Source: JAIBDK01 sp965261915 (GTDB lineage Bacteria > Pseudomonadota > Gammaproteobacteria > Arenicellales > Poriferihabitantaceae). From it: DNA of 64,000 nucleotides. Both the position numbers and the translations under genes were made by a program. The stretch covers positions 1,364,001-1,428,000 of the forward strand of contig CBDHDW010000013.1 in the NCBI GenBank assembly GCA_965261915.1. The letters run 5' to 3'. Positions 27,757 to 36,985 of the stretch are shown one piece after another. Positions within the stretch are counted from its first letter, which is position 1. Every line of letters begins with the position of its first letter. The notes under the pieces were generated by a model. The model was not told where the DNA came from, searched no databases, and saw nothing but the letters and a program-made list of their open reading frames with translations.

Positions 27757-28536
27757 ATGCGCAATACTATGTCAGCAATAGTCGGTTTGATATTCGGATT
27801 CAGCTTTACCACTGCGGTGATGGCGGATCAACCGGGTAGAAACGTCAATTTTCAAATTGACCAAAATGGCGCGCTTTTCCCGCAACTCGCACAGGTTGCA
27901 GAGAACAAGGTGTTTGTCAAAGGTGCGGGAGGGGATCCTGAACTGGATCTCATTTTCGATGAAAAGACGATTACGCTGTTTGTAATTAGTCATCGTTCGA
28001 GAAGCTACTATCGCATCGATGAGAACGTTATCAGCAAGGCGGCCTCAATGATCGAGTCGTTGTCAGCGGTGGCTGAATCACAGGGAGGGGTTCTCTCAGA
28101 TTTGCTTGATACGCTGGGGATTTCATCAGAGGAAGAAGAAAGTCGCGTTGAAATCGTTAAAACCGATACTATTTTGAGCGCGGCAAATATTAATTGCCAA
28201 CTGTTTCAGCAATTTCGAAATGAAAGACTGGAATCAGAACTGTGTATTGCACCGAAGAATGGTTTGAGTGCACTAGCAGAGCATTACGCAACTCTCGAAG
28301 CATTTTATCTATTCGGTGATCAATTAATCAGCAAGGCGGGGAGTATTCTCCAGAACATCGGTTTGGGTATTCCGAATCTATCCAAACTGGGGGAAGGGGG
28401 ATTGCCAATCATGGCGTATGTCGCGTCTGAGAAACTGAAAATCAGTGTCACCGGGGTTTCCCCTTCGATACCCCAAGGTGGACTATTTGATTTGCCCGCA
28501 GGCTACACAGAGATGCCAATCCCTTTCCTGGGCTGA
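27757..28536 (+). CDS. Hypothetical exported protein
   Basis: 259 residues with a signal peptide (MSAIVGLIFGFSFTTAVMA). The mature part has a beta-rich segment with NKVFVKGAGGDPELDLIFDE and ITLFVISHRSRSYYRID, reminiscent of DUF4412-like periplasmic proteins that handle small ligands, then a helical acidic region. Two cysteines (in INCQLFQQ and SELCIAPK) could form a disulfide. It sits where dnaG is often found after yqeY, so the usual order is broken. Function not assigned. Confidence 0.7.
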   Translation: MRNTMSAIVGLIFGFSFTTAVMADQPGRNVNFQIDQNGALFPQLAQVAENKVFVKGAGGDPELDLIFDEKTITLFVISHRSRSYYRIDENVISKAASMIESLSAVAESQGGVLSDLLDTLGISSEEEESRVEIVKTDTILSAANINCQLFQQFRNERLESELCIAPKNGLSALAEHYATLEAFYLFGDQLISKAGSILQNIGLGIPNLSKLGEGGLPIMAYVASEKLKISVTGVSPSIPQGGLFDLPAGYTEMPIPFLG

Positions 28537-28586
28537 GACTGGATATTACTGATCTGAAATTCTTGCGTCAGTGCGAAATACAATTC

Positions 28587-30740
28587 CTAGATAGAATTTA
28601 AAAACATCCTCGTTTTGTACAAAGCAACAATACTTTTTGCATCGGTTAATTCATTGCTTTGAATCATATTGTCAATATCCTGCAGTGACAGCCAATGGAT
28701 TTCAATAAATTCATCTTCGTCGGGTTCGGCGATGCCTTTCTCAAGATTTCTCGCGAGATAGACGTGGAGATTTTCATCGCAAAAACCAGGCGAAGTGAGC
28801 ATGTCACCAAGATAATCCCATTGCTGTGCTGAGCAGCCGGTTTCTTCTTTCAGTTCACGCTGTGCCGCCGATTCTGGCGCTTCGTTGATTTCCAGAATGC
28901 CCGCAGGGAATTCCCATATCCACCCATCCGCTGCGTGACGAAATTGTTTGATGAGGCAGTATTTCCCGGCATCGTCTATTGCAATTACAACAGCCCCTCC
29001 GGGATGGCGAACCAGTTCAAGTGCAACCATTTCATTATTGGGAAGGGCAAACAATTCCAGCCCGAGATTCACCACTCTGCCTTTATACAGAGTTCTTCTG
29101 ACAGGTTCTCCAGAAAGGTTAACTAAAGCGGGTTCATAGTCTTCAGGGGGCTTGTAACCCATTAGGTTAAATACAGTTGAGGCAACATTTGCCAGTCCCC
29201 CCGTAATCATTTCATTGAGCGTATATTCGTGATTAAACTGTTTGTCATGAATTACAAAAGGGACCTGATTCAGCGAATGCGAAGTACGTTGAACTCGCTG
29301 ATCGTCCTTCTCGATAAACATCTCATCAGCATTGCCGTGATCAGCGGTAAATATTAAAACGCCGTGGTTGCGATCAACCGCTTCGATTAGTCTGCCGACA
29401 CACTGATCCACTGCTTCAAGTGATCGAATAGTCGCGGGAATATCGCCAGTGTGACCGACCATATCACCATTCGCAAAATTGATTCTACCGAAGGAATATT
29501 CACCGCTGTCCAGAAGCTCAATTGTGGCGTCGGTAATTTCACTGGCCTTCATTTCCGGGGCTTGATTAAACTCACAATTATCTGAAGGGATTTCTATATA
29601 TTTCTCCAGACTTTCATCGAGGTAGCCCGATTTGTTGCCGTTCCAGAAATAGGTGACATGACCAAATTTCTGGGTTTCGCTAACGGCAAATGTTTTTAAC
29701 CCTTCGCCGCAGAGGTATTCCACCATGGTATTTTCAATGATGGGTGGATTGACCAAATAGTTTGCCGGGATATTCAGATCACCGTCGTATTGAAGCATGC
29801 CGCAGAAAAAAATATCAGGATGGTCGCCTCGATCAAAAACATCAAATTCTGATTGGCCTAGTGCCTGGGAAATTTCAATTGCGCGATCACCCCGAAAGTT
29901 GAACAGTACAACTCCATCGCCATTACGTATTTTGCCTACCGGCTCGCCGTCGCGAACAACAACAAAAGGCTCCAGATACTGGTCGGATAAATCAGGGTTT
30001 GCATCGTATTGACGTTTCACTTCCGGTAACGCGCTGTCTACTTTAGTACCGCTTAATTCTGTACTGCCATGCACATGCAGGTGGTATCCTTGCTCAACCA
30101 TTTTCCAGTCGGCTTGGTATCGATCCATGGTAATGACCATCCGACCGCCGCCGCTGGCAATTTGATAGTTGTAGTCAGGGGATTGATTGACAGCGGCCAG
30201 CGAATCCTCAATAAGCTGAATATATGCCGGCGCACTTCGCGGTTCCACATCCCTGCCGTCGAGTAATATATGTAGTCGTACCGAGGCGATTCCCGAATCT
30301 CGGCAATGCTCAATCATCGTAACCAGATGATCGATATGAGAATGTACATTTCCATCAGAAAGCAATCCGAGAAAATGCACCGTAGCGCCGCATTTCCCGC
30401 GTTTGGCAACTTCTTCCCAACAATCACTTTGAAACAGATTGCCGCTTGAAAAGGCGTTCGCCACGAGTTTCGCGCCCTGATCAAAAACCCTTCCGCCACC
30501 AAGCGTATTGTGACCGACTTCACTGTTCCCCATGTCACCATCGGATGGCAATCCGACGTGGGTACCGTGGGCATATAATCGCGTACTTAACGGCGAATTC
30601 AGTAATTTGTCGATATTGGGCGTATTCGCAAGTGACAGCGCATTAGCCGGCCCCGCCGGTGCCAGTCCAACACCATCCGCAACGACTACCAGGACAGAAC
30701 CGCTCCTGCCGTGAAATTTAATCAATTTATCCAGATGCAT
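28587..30740 (-). CDS. gpmI: Fusion: 2,3-bisphosphoglycerate-independent phosphoglycerate mutase + Nudix hydrolase
   Basis: 717 residues in one uninterrupted frame. Residues about 1-540 are a complete iPGM: Asp22 in VVVADGVGL, catalytic Ser73 in GDMGNSEVGHNTLGGG, DGRDVEPRSAP, FNFRGDRAIEI and FTADHGNADEM provide the two-metal site interconverting 2- and 3-phosphoglycerate. Residues about 555-717 are a Nudix domain like ADP-ribose pyrophosphatase, with box GILEINEAPESAAQRELKEE at about 614-633. iPGMs normally end near residue 510-550. The gene starts 12 bases after rdgB, so rph-rdgB-gpmI form an operon. Confidence 0.9.
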   Translation of the reverse strand: MHLDKLIKFHGRSGSVLVVVADGVGLAPAGPANALSLANTPNIDKLLNSPLSTRLYAHGTHVGLPSDGDMGNSEVGHNTLGGGRVFDQGAKLVANAFSSGNLFQSDCWEEVAKRGKCGATVHFLGLLSDGNVHSHIDHLVTMIEHCRDSGIASVRLHILLDGRDVEPRSAPAYIQLIEDSLAAVNQSPDYNYQIASGGGRMVITMDRYQADWKMVEQGYHLHVHGSTELSGTKVDSALPEVKRQYDANPDLSDQYLEPFVVVRDGEPVGKIRNGDGVVLFNFRGDRAIEISQALGQSEFDVFDRGDHPDIFFCGMLQYDGDLNIPANYLVNPPIIENTMVEYLCGEGLKTFAVSETQKFGHVTYFWNGNKSGYLDESLEKYIEIPSDNCEFNQAPEMKASEITDATIELLDSGEYSFGRINFANGDMVGHTGDIPATIRSLEAVDQCVGRLIEAVDRNHGVLIFTADHGNADEMFIEKDDQRVQRTSHSLNQVPFVIHDKQFNHEYTLNEMITGGLANVASTVFNLMGYKPPEDYEPALVNLSGEPVRRTLYKGRVVNLGLELFALPNNEMVALELVRHPGGAVVIAIDDAGKYCLIKQFRHAADGWIWEFPAGILEINEAPESAAQRELKEETGCSAQQWDYLGDMLTSPGFCDENLHVYLARNLEKGIAEPDEDEFIEIHWLSLQDIDNMIQSNELTDAKSIVALYKTRMFLNSI

Positions 30741-30752
30741 AAATCGATCATA

Positions 30753-31346
30753 TCAAATTGCTGAATCAAAATGTTGTTTTAACTGTTTCAGGGCACGCGC
30801 ACGATGGCTATACCGGTTTTTAGTATCTGCACTAATTGAGGCCGAAGAACAGTTTAGTTCTGTGACATGAAATACCGGATCATAGCCAAAGCCATTTGTT
30901 CCGAAAGGTTGGTTCAAAATATAGCCTTCCCAGACCCCTCTGCAAATTACCGGATTGCGATCATCGGCATGGGTTACCATAGCGATGACACAATGGAATC
31001 GCGCCTGCCGGCTTTGACGCGGCATATCTCTCAATAAATCCAGCAATTTGTTAATGTTATCGTCGTCAGAGGCGTGTTCGCCGGCAAAACGTGCCGAGCG
31101 TATTCCAGGGGCACCTTTTAAAATATCCACTTCCAAGCCGGAATCATCCGCCAGTGCAGCGTAACCAGAATGATGGCTTGCGTGCCGTGCCTTAATTAAG
31201 GCATTTTGTTCGAATGAGCTTCCGTCCTCAATGGCGTCACTGATGCCAAGATTTGCCTGCGGAATGATATCGAGATCGTGTTGATTCAGTATCCGAGAAA
31301 TTTCTCCCAGTTTGCCTTTGTTGCTGGACGCAAGAACGAGTTTCAT
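30753..31346 (-). CDS. rdgB: XTP/dITP diphosphatase (RdgB/HAM1)
   Basis: 197 residues, family length. It removes non-canonical purine triphosphates from the nucleotide pool. Opens MKLVLASSNKGKLGEISRIL, has ALADDSGLEVDILKGAPGI with the metal-binding acids, SARFAGEHASDDDN, and GFGYDPVF near the C-terminus. It is 17 bases after rph on the minus strand, as in many proteobacteria. Confidence 0.95.
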   Translation of the reverse strand: MKLVLASSNKGKLGEISRILNQHDLDIIPQANLGISDAIEDGSSFEQNALIKARHASHHSGYAALADDSGLEVDILKGAPGIRSARFAGEHASDDDNINKLLDLLRDMPRQSRQARFHCVIAMVTHADDRNPVICRGVWEGYILNQPFGTNGFGYDPVFHVTELNCSSASISADTKNRYSHRARALKQLKQHFDSAI

Positions 31347-31363
31347 GTGCAGAAATTGTCAAC

Positions 31364-32095
31364 TTATGTGGCTAGACTTTCAGACTGTTTACTGAATAAA
31401 TGTTGCGTAGCGGATGCAGCCTGATCGAGCATTGCATCGAGTTCTTCCCGGGAAAATGGCTGACCTTCTGCGGTTCCCTGAACTTCAATAAAACTTCCGT
31501 TATTATCCATAACCACATTCATATCTGTTTCTGCAGTACTGTCTTCTGCGTAATCCAGATCGGTTACAACAGCACCTTCTACTACACCAATGGAGACAGA
31601 AGCGACAGCACGCTTTATCGGGTCTGCGGTTATCATTTTGTTTCTCTGCATCCAGCGAATAGCGTCAACGAGCGCAACATAGGCCCCAGTGATAGAAGCG
31701 GTTCGGGTGCCACCATCAGCTTGTATAACATCACAATCAACCGTTATTGTGCGTTCCCCCAGTTTTGTCATGTCCACAGCCGCACGAAGTGATCTTCCAA
31801 TCAGCCGCTGAATCTCCTGGGTTCGACCGGACTGTTTTCCCCTTGCAGCTTCCCGCCCCATGCGCTCGTTGGTCGATCTCGGCAGCATGCCGTACTCTGC
31901 GGTAACCCATCCTCGTTTACTATTGCGCAGGAAATGCGGCACACGATCTTCAACTGTGGCATTGCACAGTACACGGGTTTCTCCAAAACAAATTAACACC
32001 GACCCTTCAGCGTGGTTCGTAAACTGTCGGGTGATGCTGACTGTACGCATCTCATCATGGTTGCGCCCGCTGGGTCGAGTATTGGGGTTATTCAT
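31364..32095 (-). CDS. rph: Ribonuclease PH
   Basis: 243 residues. Phosphorolytic 3' exonuclease that matures tRNA ends. Family motifs: RPSGRNHDEMRTVSITRQF, GSVLICFGETRVLCNATVED, GWVTAEYGMLPRSTNERMGR and the TITVDCDVIQADGGTRTASI phosphate-site region. First gene of the rph-rdgB-gpmI set on the minus strand. Confidence 0.96.
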   Translation of the reverse strand: MNNPNTRPSGRNHDEMRTVSITRQFTNHAEGSVLICFGETRVLCNATVEDRVPHFLRNSKRGWVTAEYGMLPRSTNERMGREAARGKQSGRTQEIQRLIGRSLRAAVDMTKLGERTITVDCDVIQADGGTRTASITGAYVALVDAIRWMQRNKMITADPIKRAVASVSIGVVEGAVVTDLDYAEDSTAETDMNVVMDNNGSFIEVQGTAEGQPFSREELDAMLDQAASATQHLFSKQSESLAT

Positions 32096-32113
32096 TTAAG
32101 GCCTTTGTGTGAT

Positions 32114-32536
32114 CTAAAATTTCGGGATGGCGATTATATCGGATAGTGACTTTTGATACATGGCGACACTGTCGTATTGACCAAATTTGCCGCCAATCTC
32201 GTGAAATATTCCGACCAGGTCAAATCCAGATTTTTCGTGCAGTTTTACGGGCGCGGAATTGGGTAAGGTGATCACCGCGTAGTCTCGATGCAGATCAGTA
32301 GCCTCTATAGATTCAAACAACGATTGATACGGATCTGATTCCCGGCCATTTGCATTGACTTCACTGTCAAAGTAAACGCTGGTTTCAGTGGAACTGTTGT
32401 ATGATGCTTTTGGACGAAATCGGGTATTACCTGCAAAACCGATTACACGACGGCTATCTTCATAAACCAGCAGTGTGCTCGATATACCAATTTGCAATTC
32501 GATTGATATCTTGCCAACCGGATCATGTATTGTGAT
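32114..32536 (-). pseudogene. GNAT acetyltransferase (phosphinothricin-type), N-terminally truncated
   Basis: The frame encodes LVYEDSRRVIGFAGNTRFRP, ETSVYFDSEV, and LHEKSGFDLVGIFHEIGGKF, the second half of phosphinothricin/L-amino-acid N-acetyltransferases. The usual first 50-60 residues are absent. The frame continues directly from the stop of the agmatinase-family gene with no ATG; TTG at 32497 is the only plausible start. The acetyl-CoA binding region also lacks the usual RGxG loop and has an acidic Asn/Gly-rich stretch in its place. Most likely a relic of a deletion. Confidence 0.65.
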
Positions 32537-33496
32537 TTAGGGTCGGCAAATAATCAGATTCACCATTTCGTAAGCAATCGTTGCAGCAGCCAATGACGTT
32601 ATTTCAGCATGGTCGTATGCCGGAGCGACTTCAACGATATCTGCAGCAACCAAATTCAGACCTTGCAAACCACGTATAATATTAAGCAGTTCTCTGCTTG
32701 AGAGCCCGGCAATTTCCGGCGTACCCGTACCCGGTGCATGTGCAGGATCGAGTACATCAATGTCGATAGACAAATACAGAGGATTGTCGCCGACCCGATC
32801 TCGGATACGTTTTACCACATGATCAACGCCATGGCTTTGGAGTTCATCGCAGTGTACAACTTTAAAACCCAGTTCTTCGTCATTTTTCAAGTCGTCCGGG
32901 CTATACAATGGTCCCCTGATGCCGACATGCATAGAACAATCATCCATAAACAAACCTTCTTCTGCAGCACGCCGAAATGGCGTTCCGTGGGTATAAGGGG
33001 CACCAAAATAAGTATCCCATGTATCAAGATGTGCATCAAAATGTACAAGTGCAACGGGCCCGCCAACCTTTTTGTTCGCCGCTCTTAAAAGCGGAACGGC
33101 AATGGTGTGATCACCGCCGAGGCTAACAATGGCATCGGACTGGTTGTACAAATCAGTGGCCGCGGTTTCGATCTGTGTGATCGCTTCATCGATATTATAG
33201 GGATTGCAGCCAACATCTCCTGCATCTGCAACCTGAATGGTTTTAAACGGTTCGGTGTTGTAGGCGGGATGGAAATTGAAACGCAAATGACGAGAAGCCT
33301 GGCGAATAGATTGAGGCCCAAACCGTGCGCCGGGCCGATAGCTCGTTCCGGAATCAAATGGAATGCCTAGAATAGCAACATCGCAATACGGTACATCCCT
33401 TAATTCCGGTAGGCGGCAGAATGTCGAGGGCCCCGCATATCTCGGCATAATCGTACCGCTAACCGGTTCTATTGGTGGAGGTCTGTTGTCAGTCAT
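32537..33496 (-). CDS. Agmatinase/guanidinobutyrase family ureohydrolase
   Basis: 319 residues of the arginase superfamily. Mn ligands are in SLGGDHTIAVP, HFDAHLDTWD and SIDIDVLDPAHAPGTGTP. These enzymes release urea from agmatine, guanidinobutyrate, guanidinopropionate or similar compounds. The N-terminus (VSGTIMPRYAGPSTFCRLPE) resembles the agmatinase/guanidinobutyrase branch. Together with the polyamine-type transporter at 12-16.7 kb it suggests use of guanidino compounds or polyamines. The exact substrate cannot be told by eye. Confidence 0.85.
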   Translation of the reverse strand: MTDNRPPPIEPVSGTIMPRYAGPSTFCRLPELRDVPYCDVAILGIPFDSGTSYRPGARFGPQSIRQASRHLRFNFHPAYNTEPFKTIQVADAGDVGCNPYNIDEAITQIETAATDLYNQSDAIVSLGGDHTIAVPLLRAANKKVGGPVALVHFDAHLDTWDTYFGAPYTHGTPFRRAAEEGLFMDDCSMHVGIRGPLYSPDDLKNDEELGFKVVHCDELQSHGVDHVVKRIRDRVGDNPLYLSIDIDVLDPAHAPGTGTPEIAGLSSRELLNIIRGLQGLNLVAADIVEVAPAYDHAEITSLAAATIAYEMVNLIICRP

Positions 33497-33540
33497 GGTG
33501 CAAAATTAAAATGATTCGAAAACACGAATTTTAGTACGGA

Positions 33541-33633
33541 TTAGAACCGGGATGGTAGAAATGCCTGACTTTGTGGGTCCATCTCACCTGCCCACACAGC
33601 ATGAATGCCTTGCTCGTTGCTGCCTTTTGGCAT
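33541..33633 (-). CDS. Tiny ORF after the rhodanese gene (30 aa)
   Basis: ATG 33633 follows an AAGGA ribosome site and lies just after the rhodanese stop at 33641. It encodes MPKGSNEQGIHAVWAG then a short Pro/Phe-rich end. The spacing suggests it is translated with the rhodanese gene. It could instead be the C-terminal scrap of a lost gene. I do not recognise it. Confidence 0.3.
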   Translation of the reverse strand: MPKGSNEQGIHAVWAGEMDPQSQAFLPSRF

Positions 33634-33640
33634 GCGTCCT

Positions 33641-34450
33641 TTAAAAAGCAACTTCTATTCTGTTGATCGTGTTGAGTTGTGCAGAAGCCAGTTGCACAGG
33701 GGCACTGTGAATATTGCTTAGGATAACTTCAAAAAGATCGGTTGCATCGTAGTTATAGAGATGAAAATCGAATGAAAATTGACCTTCTTTGTTTGTTCTG
33801 GCGGCTTCCATTTGCCCCGAGCCCGGGTGCTTTAAAAATACATCTACGCCCATTGAAGGGGTTTCAGATTGCGTGAGTGAGCCTTCGAATTTGAGATGTG
33901 TCAATGAAGCAGTTTCTTCAGAACCCGCGACAGGGTATCCGCTGTCTTTCCAATGCCAGTAACCTTCATACAATACCTTAACATTTTCATACCCGCTATC
34001 GGTCAGGTCTTTGGCGGACAATGAAGACAGGTGGCGAGGGCATCCGCAGTACGTTACGATTTCGCTATATTTATTAAGACCGGTTACTGCGCTCAGTAAT
34101 TCGTCGGTGGTTTGACCGTAGGGCATATTCAGTGACGTTTTAATATGGCTAACTTCAAATGATGTGTTGGAGCGTACATCGAAAATATACGGAACGGCGT
34201 CGGAACCCAATAGATCGTTTAAATCATCGGCCGCAATATAGTTGGGCGTGAAATCCACTTCATGATCATGTGAATCAGTAGTCGATGTCGTCTCCTGTAC
34301 TTGTGTTACTTGCGAAGACACCGCGTTTGAATCTTCTGCAGAACCAGATTCAGTTGCGCGCAACGCCGAGTCATCGCTGCAGGATGCGAGCAACAGGGTA
34401 ATCGCAAGCATACCGGAAAGCACAATATTTGTTTGATGAGTTTTAGCCAT
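33641..34450 (-). CDS. Rhodanese-domain lipoprotein
   Basis: 269 residues. Signal with lipobox LLLASC near residues 18-23, a Ser/Thr/Glu-rich linker (ATESGSAEDSNAVSSQVTQV), a rhodanese domain around residues 70-175 with catalytic cysteine in TYCGCPRHLSSLSAKDL, and a C-terminal beta domain of about 90 residues (FKH-like LKHPGSGQMEAARTNKEGQF). Probably anchored to a membrane facing the periplasm and acting in sulfur transfer. The C-terminal domain resembles carbohydrate- or protein-binding beta folds but is unassigned. Confidence 0.8.
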   Translation of the reverse strand: MAKTHQTNIVLSGMLAITLLLASCSDDSALRATESGSAEDSNAVSSQVTQVQETTSTTDSHDHEVDFTPNYIAADDLNDLLGSDAVPYIFDVRSNTSFEVSHIKTSLNMPYGQTTDELLSAVTGLNKYSEIVTYCGCPRHLSSLSAKDLTDSGYENVKVLYEGYWHWKDSGYPVAGSEETASLTHLKFEGSLTQSETPSMGVDVFLKHPGSGQMEAARTNKEGQFSFDFHLYNYDATDLFEVILSNIHSAPVQLASAQLNTINRIEVAF

Positions 34451-34483
34451 TTGAGGTCGTTCTTTGGTTTTAATAATGAATAG

Positions 34484-35875
34484 TCAGATTGGATTTTTCC
34501 TGAGCAGCGATTTTATCTGAGATGAGTAGATAATTTCACCTTCACTGACATAGGATTCATGATTTTTCTCAATATCCGCCAGTTTATAAAAATAATTTAC
34601 CATCAAGCCCAGCGAGCGTTTGATGCCTTGGGCAGAATGATCACCCATCCAGCAAATCTGCTCTATTCTCGCGCCGTTGGTAAGATGGAAATTGGCCACA
34701 GAATCCGCGGCCCCAAGATTCCGTTTAACATTGACCAGATAATGTGCCCCCAATCTCGAAATAAGCGCTTCTGCTGTTTCATCACGATCAATGGCGTGGT
34801 AATTAAATTCAGATTCCGGGTCGAACCATTCCTGTAATAACGCGGTTTCGTTTTCATCCAGAATGGACTGCAATTCGCCCGATAGCTGGCTCTCAAGGAA
34901 ATGCCTGAACCCGGGTATTGGTGACAACGTCGCAAAGGTTTTTAGATTAGGAAGAATCCTTGAAAGATCGTCTACCACCCGTTTAATCAAAAAATCTCCC
35001 AGACTTACCCCTCGAAGGCCAAGCTGGGTATTTGAAATAGAATAAAATATTGCGGTGTCCGCTGATTCCGGATCAATTGTTGGCTTGTCCTGGTCTAGCA
35101 GTTCATGAATATTTGTGCTTAATCCATTGACCAGTGCGACCTGAACAAAGATCAACGGTTCATCAGGCATTCTCGGATGAAAAAATGCATAACAGCAACG
35201 GTCAATATCCAGTCGGTTTTTGAGATCATCCCATGATTGAATTTCGTGAACCGCTTCGTAGCTGATTAGTTTTTCCAGTAGTGATGCGGGTTCATTCCAG
35301 GTTATACGCTTTAAATCAAGAAAGCCGATATCGAACCAGGAAATCAGGAGCCCCTGCAGGTCTGCGTCAATGGCTTTGAGACCGTTGTCTTCTTTGCAGA
35401 ACCTAACAAGATCGGCTCGCATATCAACAAGAAACTTTACGCCACTGGGTAATGCGTTAAACTGGGTAAAGAGTCTGGTCCATGGCGGGCGTAGCTGGTC
35501 GCGCATTTTTTCAAAATTCTCAATCGATGGTTCCGAGTTATCGAGCAGGCTTTGCGCTGTTTTCCGTAGTGCGCCCGGATCAATATTAAATTCATCAAAT
35601 ATAAGCTTGAGGAAGCGATATCGACCTTCGTCATTCAATTCAAGATAGGCCTGTCCCAGAATGGCCGCTCGAGTTCGGGATGATACTTCGCCGCCTTTGG
35701 CATCGAGGCAATCCTGCATTAGCGTTTTTAGGTGTGGAATATCTGAATCGGGTAGTTCAGGTCGTAACAAAAGCGACTTGCCGTCACTGTAATGTGAAAT
35801 CCTTTTCCACCCCCAAGCGAGGTTGCTGAGAGTTCTATCGAAAATCGTAGCGGATGTTATGTCTTTAAGCGGCAT
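34484..35875 (-). CDS. Malonyl-CoA decarboxylase
   Basis: 463 residues of the MLYCD family, a GNAT-like fold that decarboxylates malonyl-CoA to acetyl-CoA. Recognised by FFHPRMPDEPLIFVQVAL, SADTAIFYSISNTQLGLRG, TLSPIPGFRHFLESQL and the C-terminal AHYLVNVKRNLGAADSVANF with DHSAQGIKRSLGLMVNYFY. Length matches bacterial members such as MatA. It has no matB or matC next to it. It may dispose of malonyl-CoA from malonate or malonate semialdehyde metabolism. Confidence 0.9.
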   Translation of the reverse strand: MPLKDITSATIFDRTLSNLAWGWKRISHYSDGKSLLLRPELPDSDIPHLKTLMQDCLDAKGGEVSSRTRAAILGQAYLELNDEGRYRFLKLIFDEFNIDPGALRKTAQSLLDNSEPSIENFEKMRDQLRPPWTRLFTQFNALPSGVKFLVDMRADLVRFCKEDNGLKAIDADLQGLLISWFDIGFLDLKRITWNEPASLLEKLISYEAVHEIQSWDDLKNRLDIDRCCYAFFHPRMPDEPLIFVQVALVNGLSTNIHELLDQDKPTIDPESADTAIFYSISNTQLGLRGVSLGDFLIKRVVDDLSRILPNLKTFATLSPIPGFRHFLESQLSGELQSILDENETALLQEWFDPESEFNYHAIDRDETAEALISRLGAHYLVNVKRNLGAADSVANFHLTNGARIEQICWMGDHSAQGIKRSLGLMVNYFYKLADIEKNHESYVSEGEIIYSSQIKSLLRKNPI

Positions 35876-35955
35876 CGATGAAGGTCGTAAGGTTTAACGG
35901 CAATGTTTGACTGATTAGGTCGCGAACAGGTATTGAGTTCGGCTTTACCAAAATT

Positions 35956-36825
35956 TGTTGAGTTATAACCGAATCTGGTGTTTGAGCAATTGAAAAAAAT
36001 GGCGTATCTGGTTGATTGGGAGTTACCACAATCAAACAACCAATAGGATACACCACCATGAGTAAGAATAACGTTATTGAATTTGAATATCGAGAAGCGA
36101 GTACAGATTCATTGAATGAACTGTTACAAGCCGGCGGAGAGAAGCGCTTTCTGGCCATTGAAGACGGCGTGCGGGAATCGACCCAGAGTTGGCGCGAGGT
36201 GTTGTTGAAGCTGAAGTCCCGGGGCATGAGCATTCCCAAACTGGCGATAAGTGACGGCGCCATGGGATTCTGGGCGGCCTTGGAGGAAGTGTATCCCCAG
36301 ACCCGTCAGCAGCGTTGCTGGATGCTCAAGACCATGAATGTGTTGAACTGCCTTCCCAAGTCGGCTCAACCGAAGGCCAAGGCGGCATTACATTCTATTT
36401 GGCAAGCTTAGACGAAGCCTGAGTCCGGGACGGCTTTTGACCTGTTTATCGCGATCTTATGACACCAAATATCCAAAGGCGACGCGGTGCTTACAGAAAG
36501 ACCGCGAGGAGCTGATGGCATTCTACGACTTTCCCGCCCTGCACTGGCAGAGCATCCGCACCAGCAACCCGATTGAATCTACCTTCGGCACCATCCGCCA
36601 TCGTACCAAACGCTCAAAGGGCTGCCTATCGCGTGATGGTATGCTTCATATGATGTTCAAGCTGGGTATGTGTGCCGAGGGAAACTGGTGTCGCCTGCGC
36701 GGGTTTGACTGCCTCGCGAAGGTGATTACAGGAATAGAATTTAGAGATGGCATCGAGGTCAAAGACGTTGACCCGATCGCCGCTTGATTCAGATGCTGAA
36801 CACCACTTTTGACAATAACTCAACA
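35956..36825 (+). mobile_element. IS256-family element, internally deleted (about 870 bp)
   Basis: Terminal inverted repeats are visible: the left end begins TGTTGAGTTAT at 35956 and contains TGGTGTT. The right end, ATAACTCAACA at 36815-36825 with AACACCA inside, is its reverse complement with mismatches between. IS256 elements are usually about 1.3 kb. No convincing target duplication is visible. Confidence 0.7.
36058..36787 (+). pseudogene. IS256-family transposase, deleted and frameshifted
   Basis: Frame one (from ATG 36058) has the true N-terminus SKNNVIEFEYREASTDSLN, then jumps to RFLAIEDGVRESTQSWREVL, so the stretch carrying the first catalytic aspartate is missing. It retains AISDGAMGFWAALEEVYPQT and RQQRCWMLKTMNVLNCLP and stops at 36409-36411. 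The rest resumes in another frame with TSNPIESTFGTIRHRT (the catalytic glutamate region) to the stop at 36785-36787. Not able to make an active enzyme. Confidence 0.85.
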
Positions 36826-36985
36826 TCGAACCTGTACTCCAGTAATCGTTAACCAGAATCCCGATGATCGAACTATCTCAGATAAGAAATCGAATTGCCG
36901 ATTCGTCAGTATATCCTTATGGCCAGATAGTATTGCAAAAACCGGAATGCTGGTAGCGATATTTTTGTTGTGATACATTCAAAAA

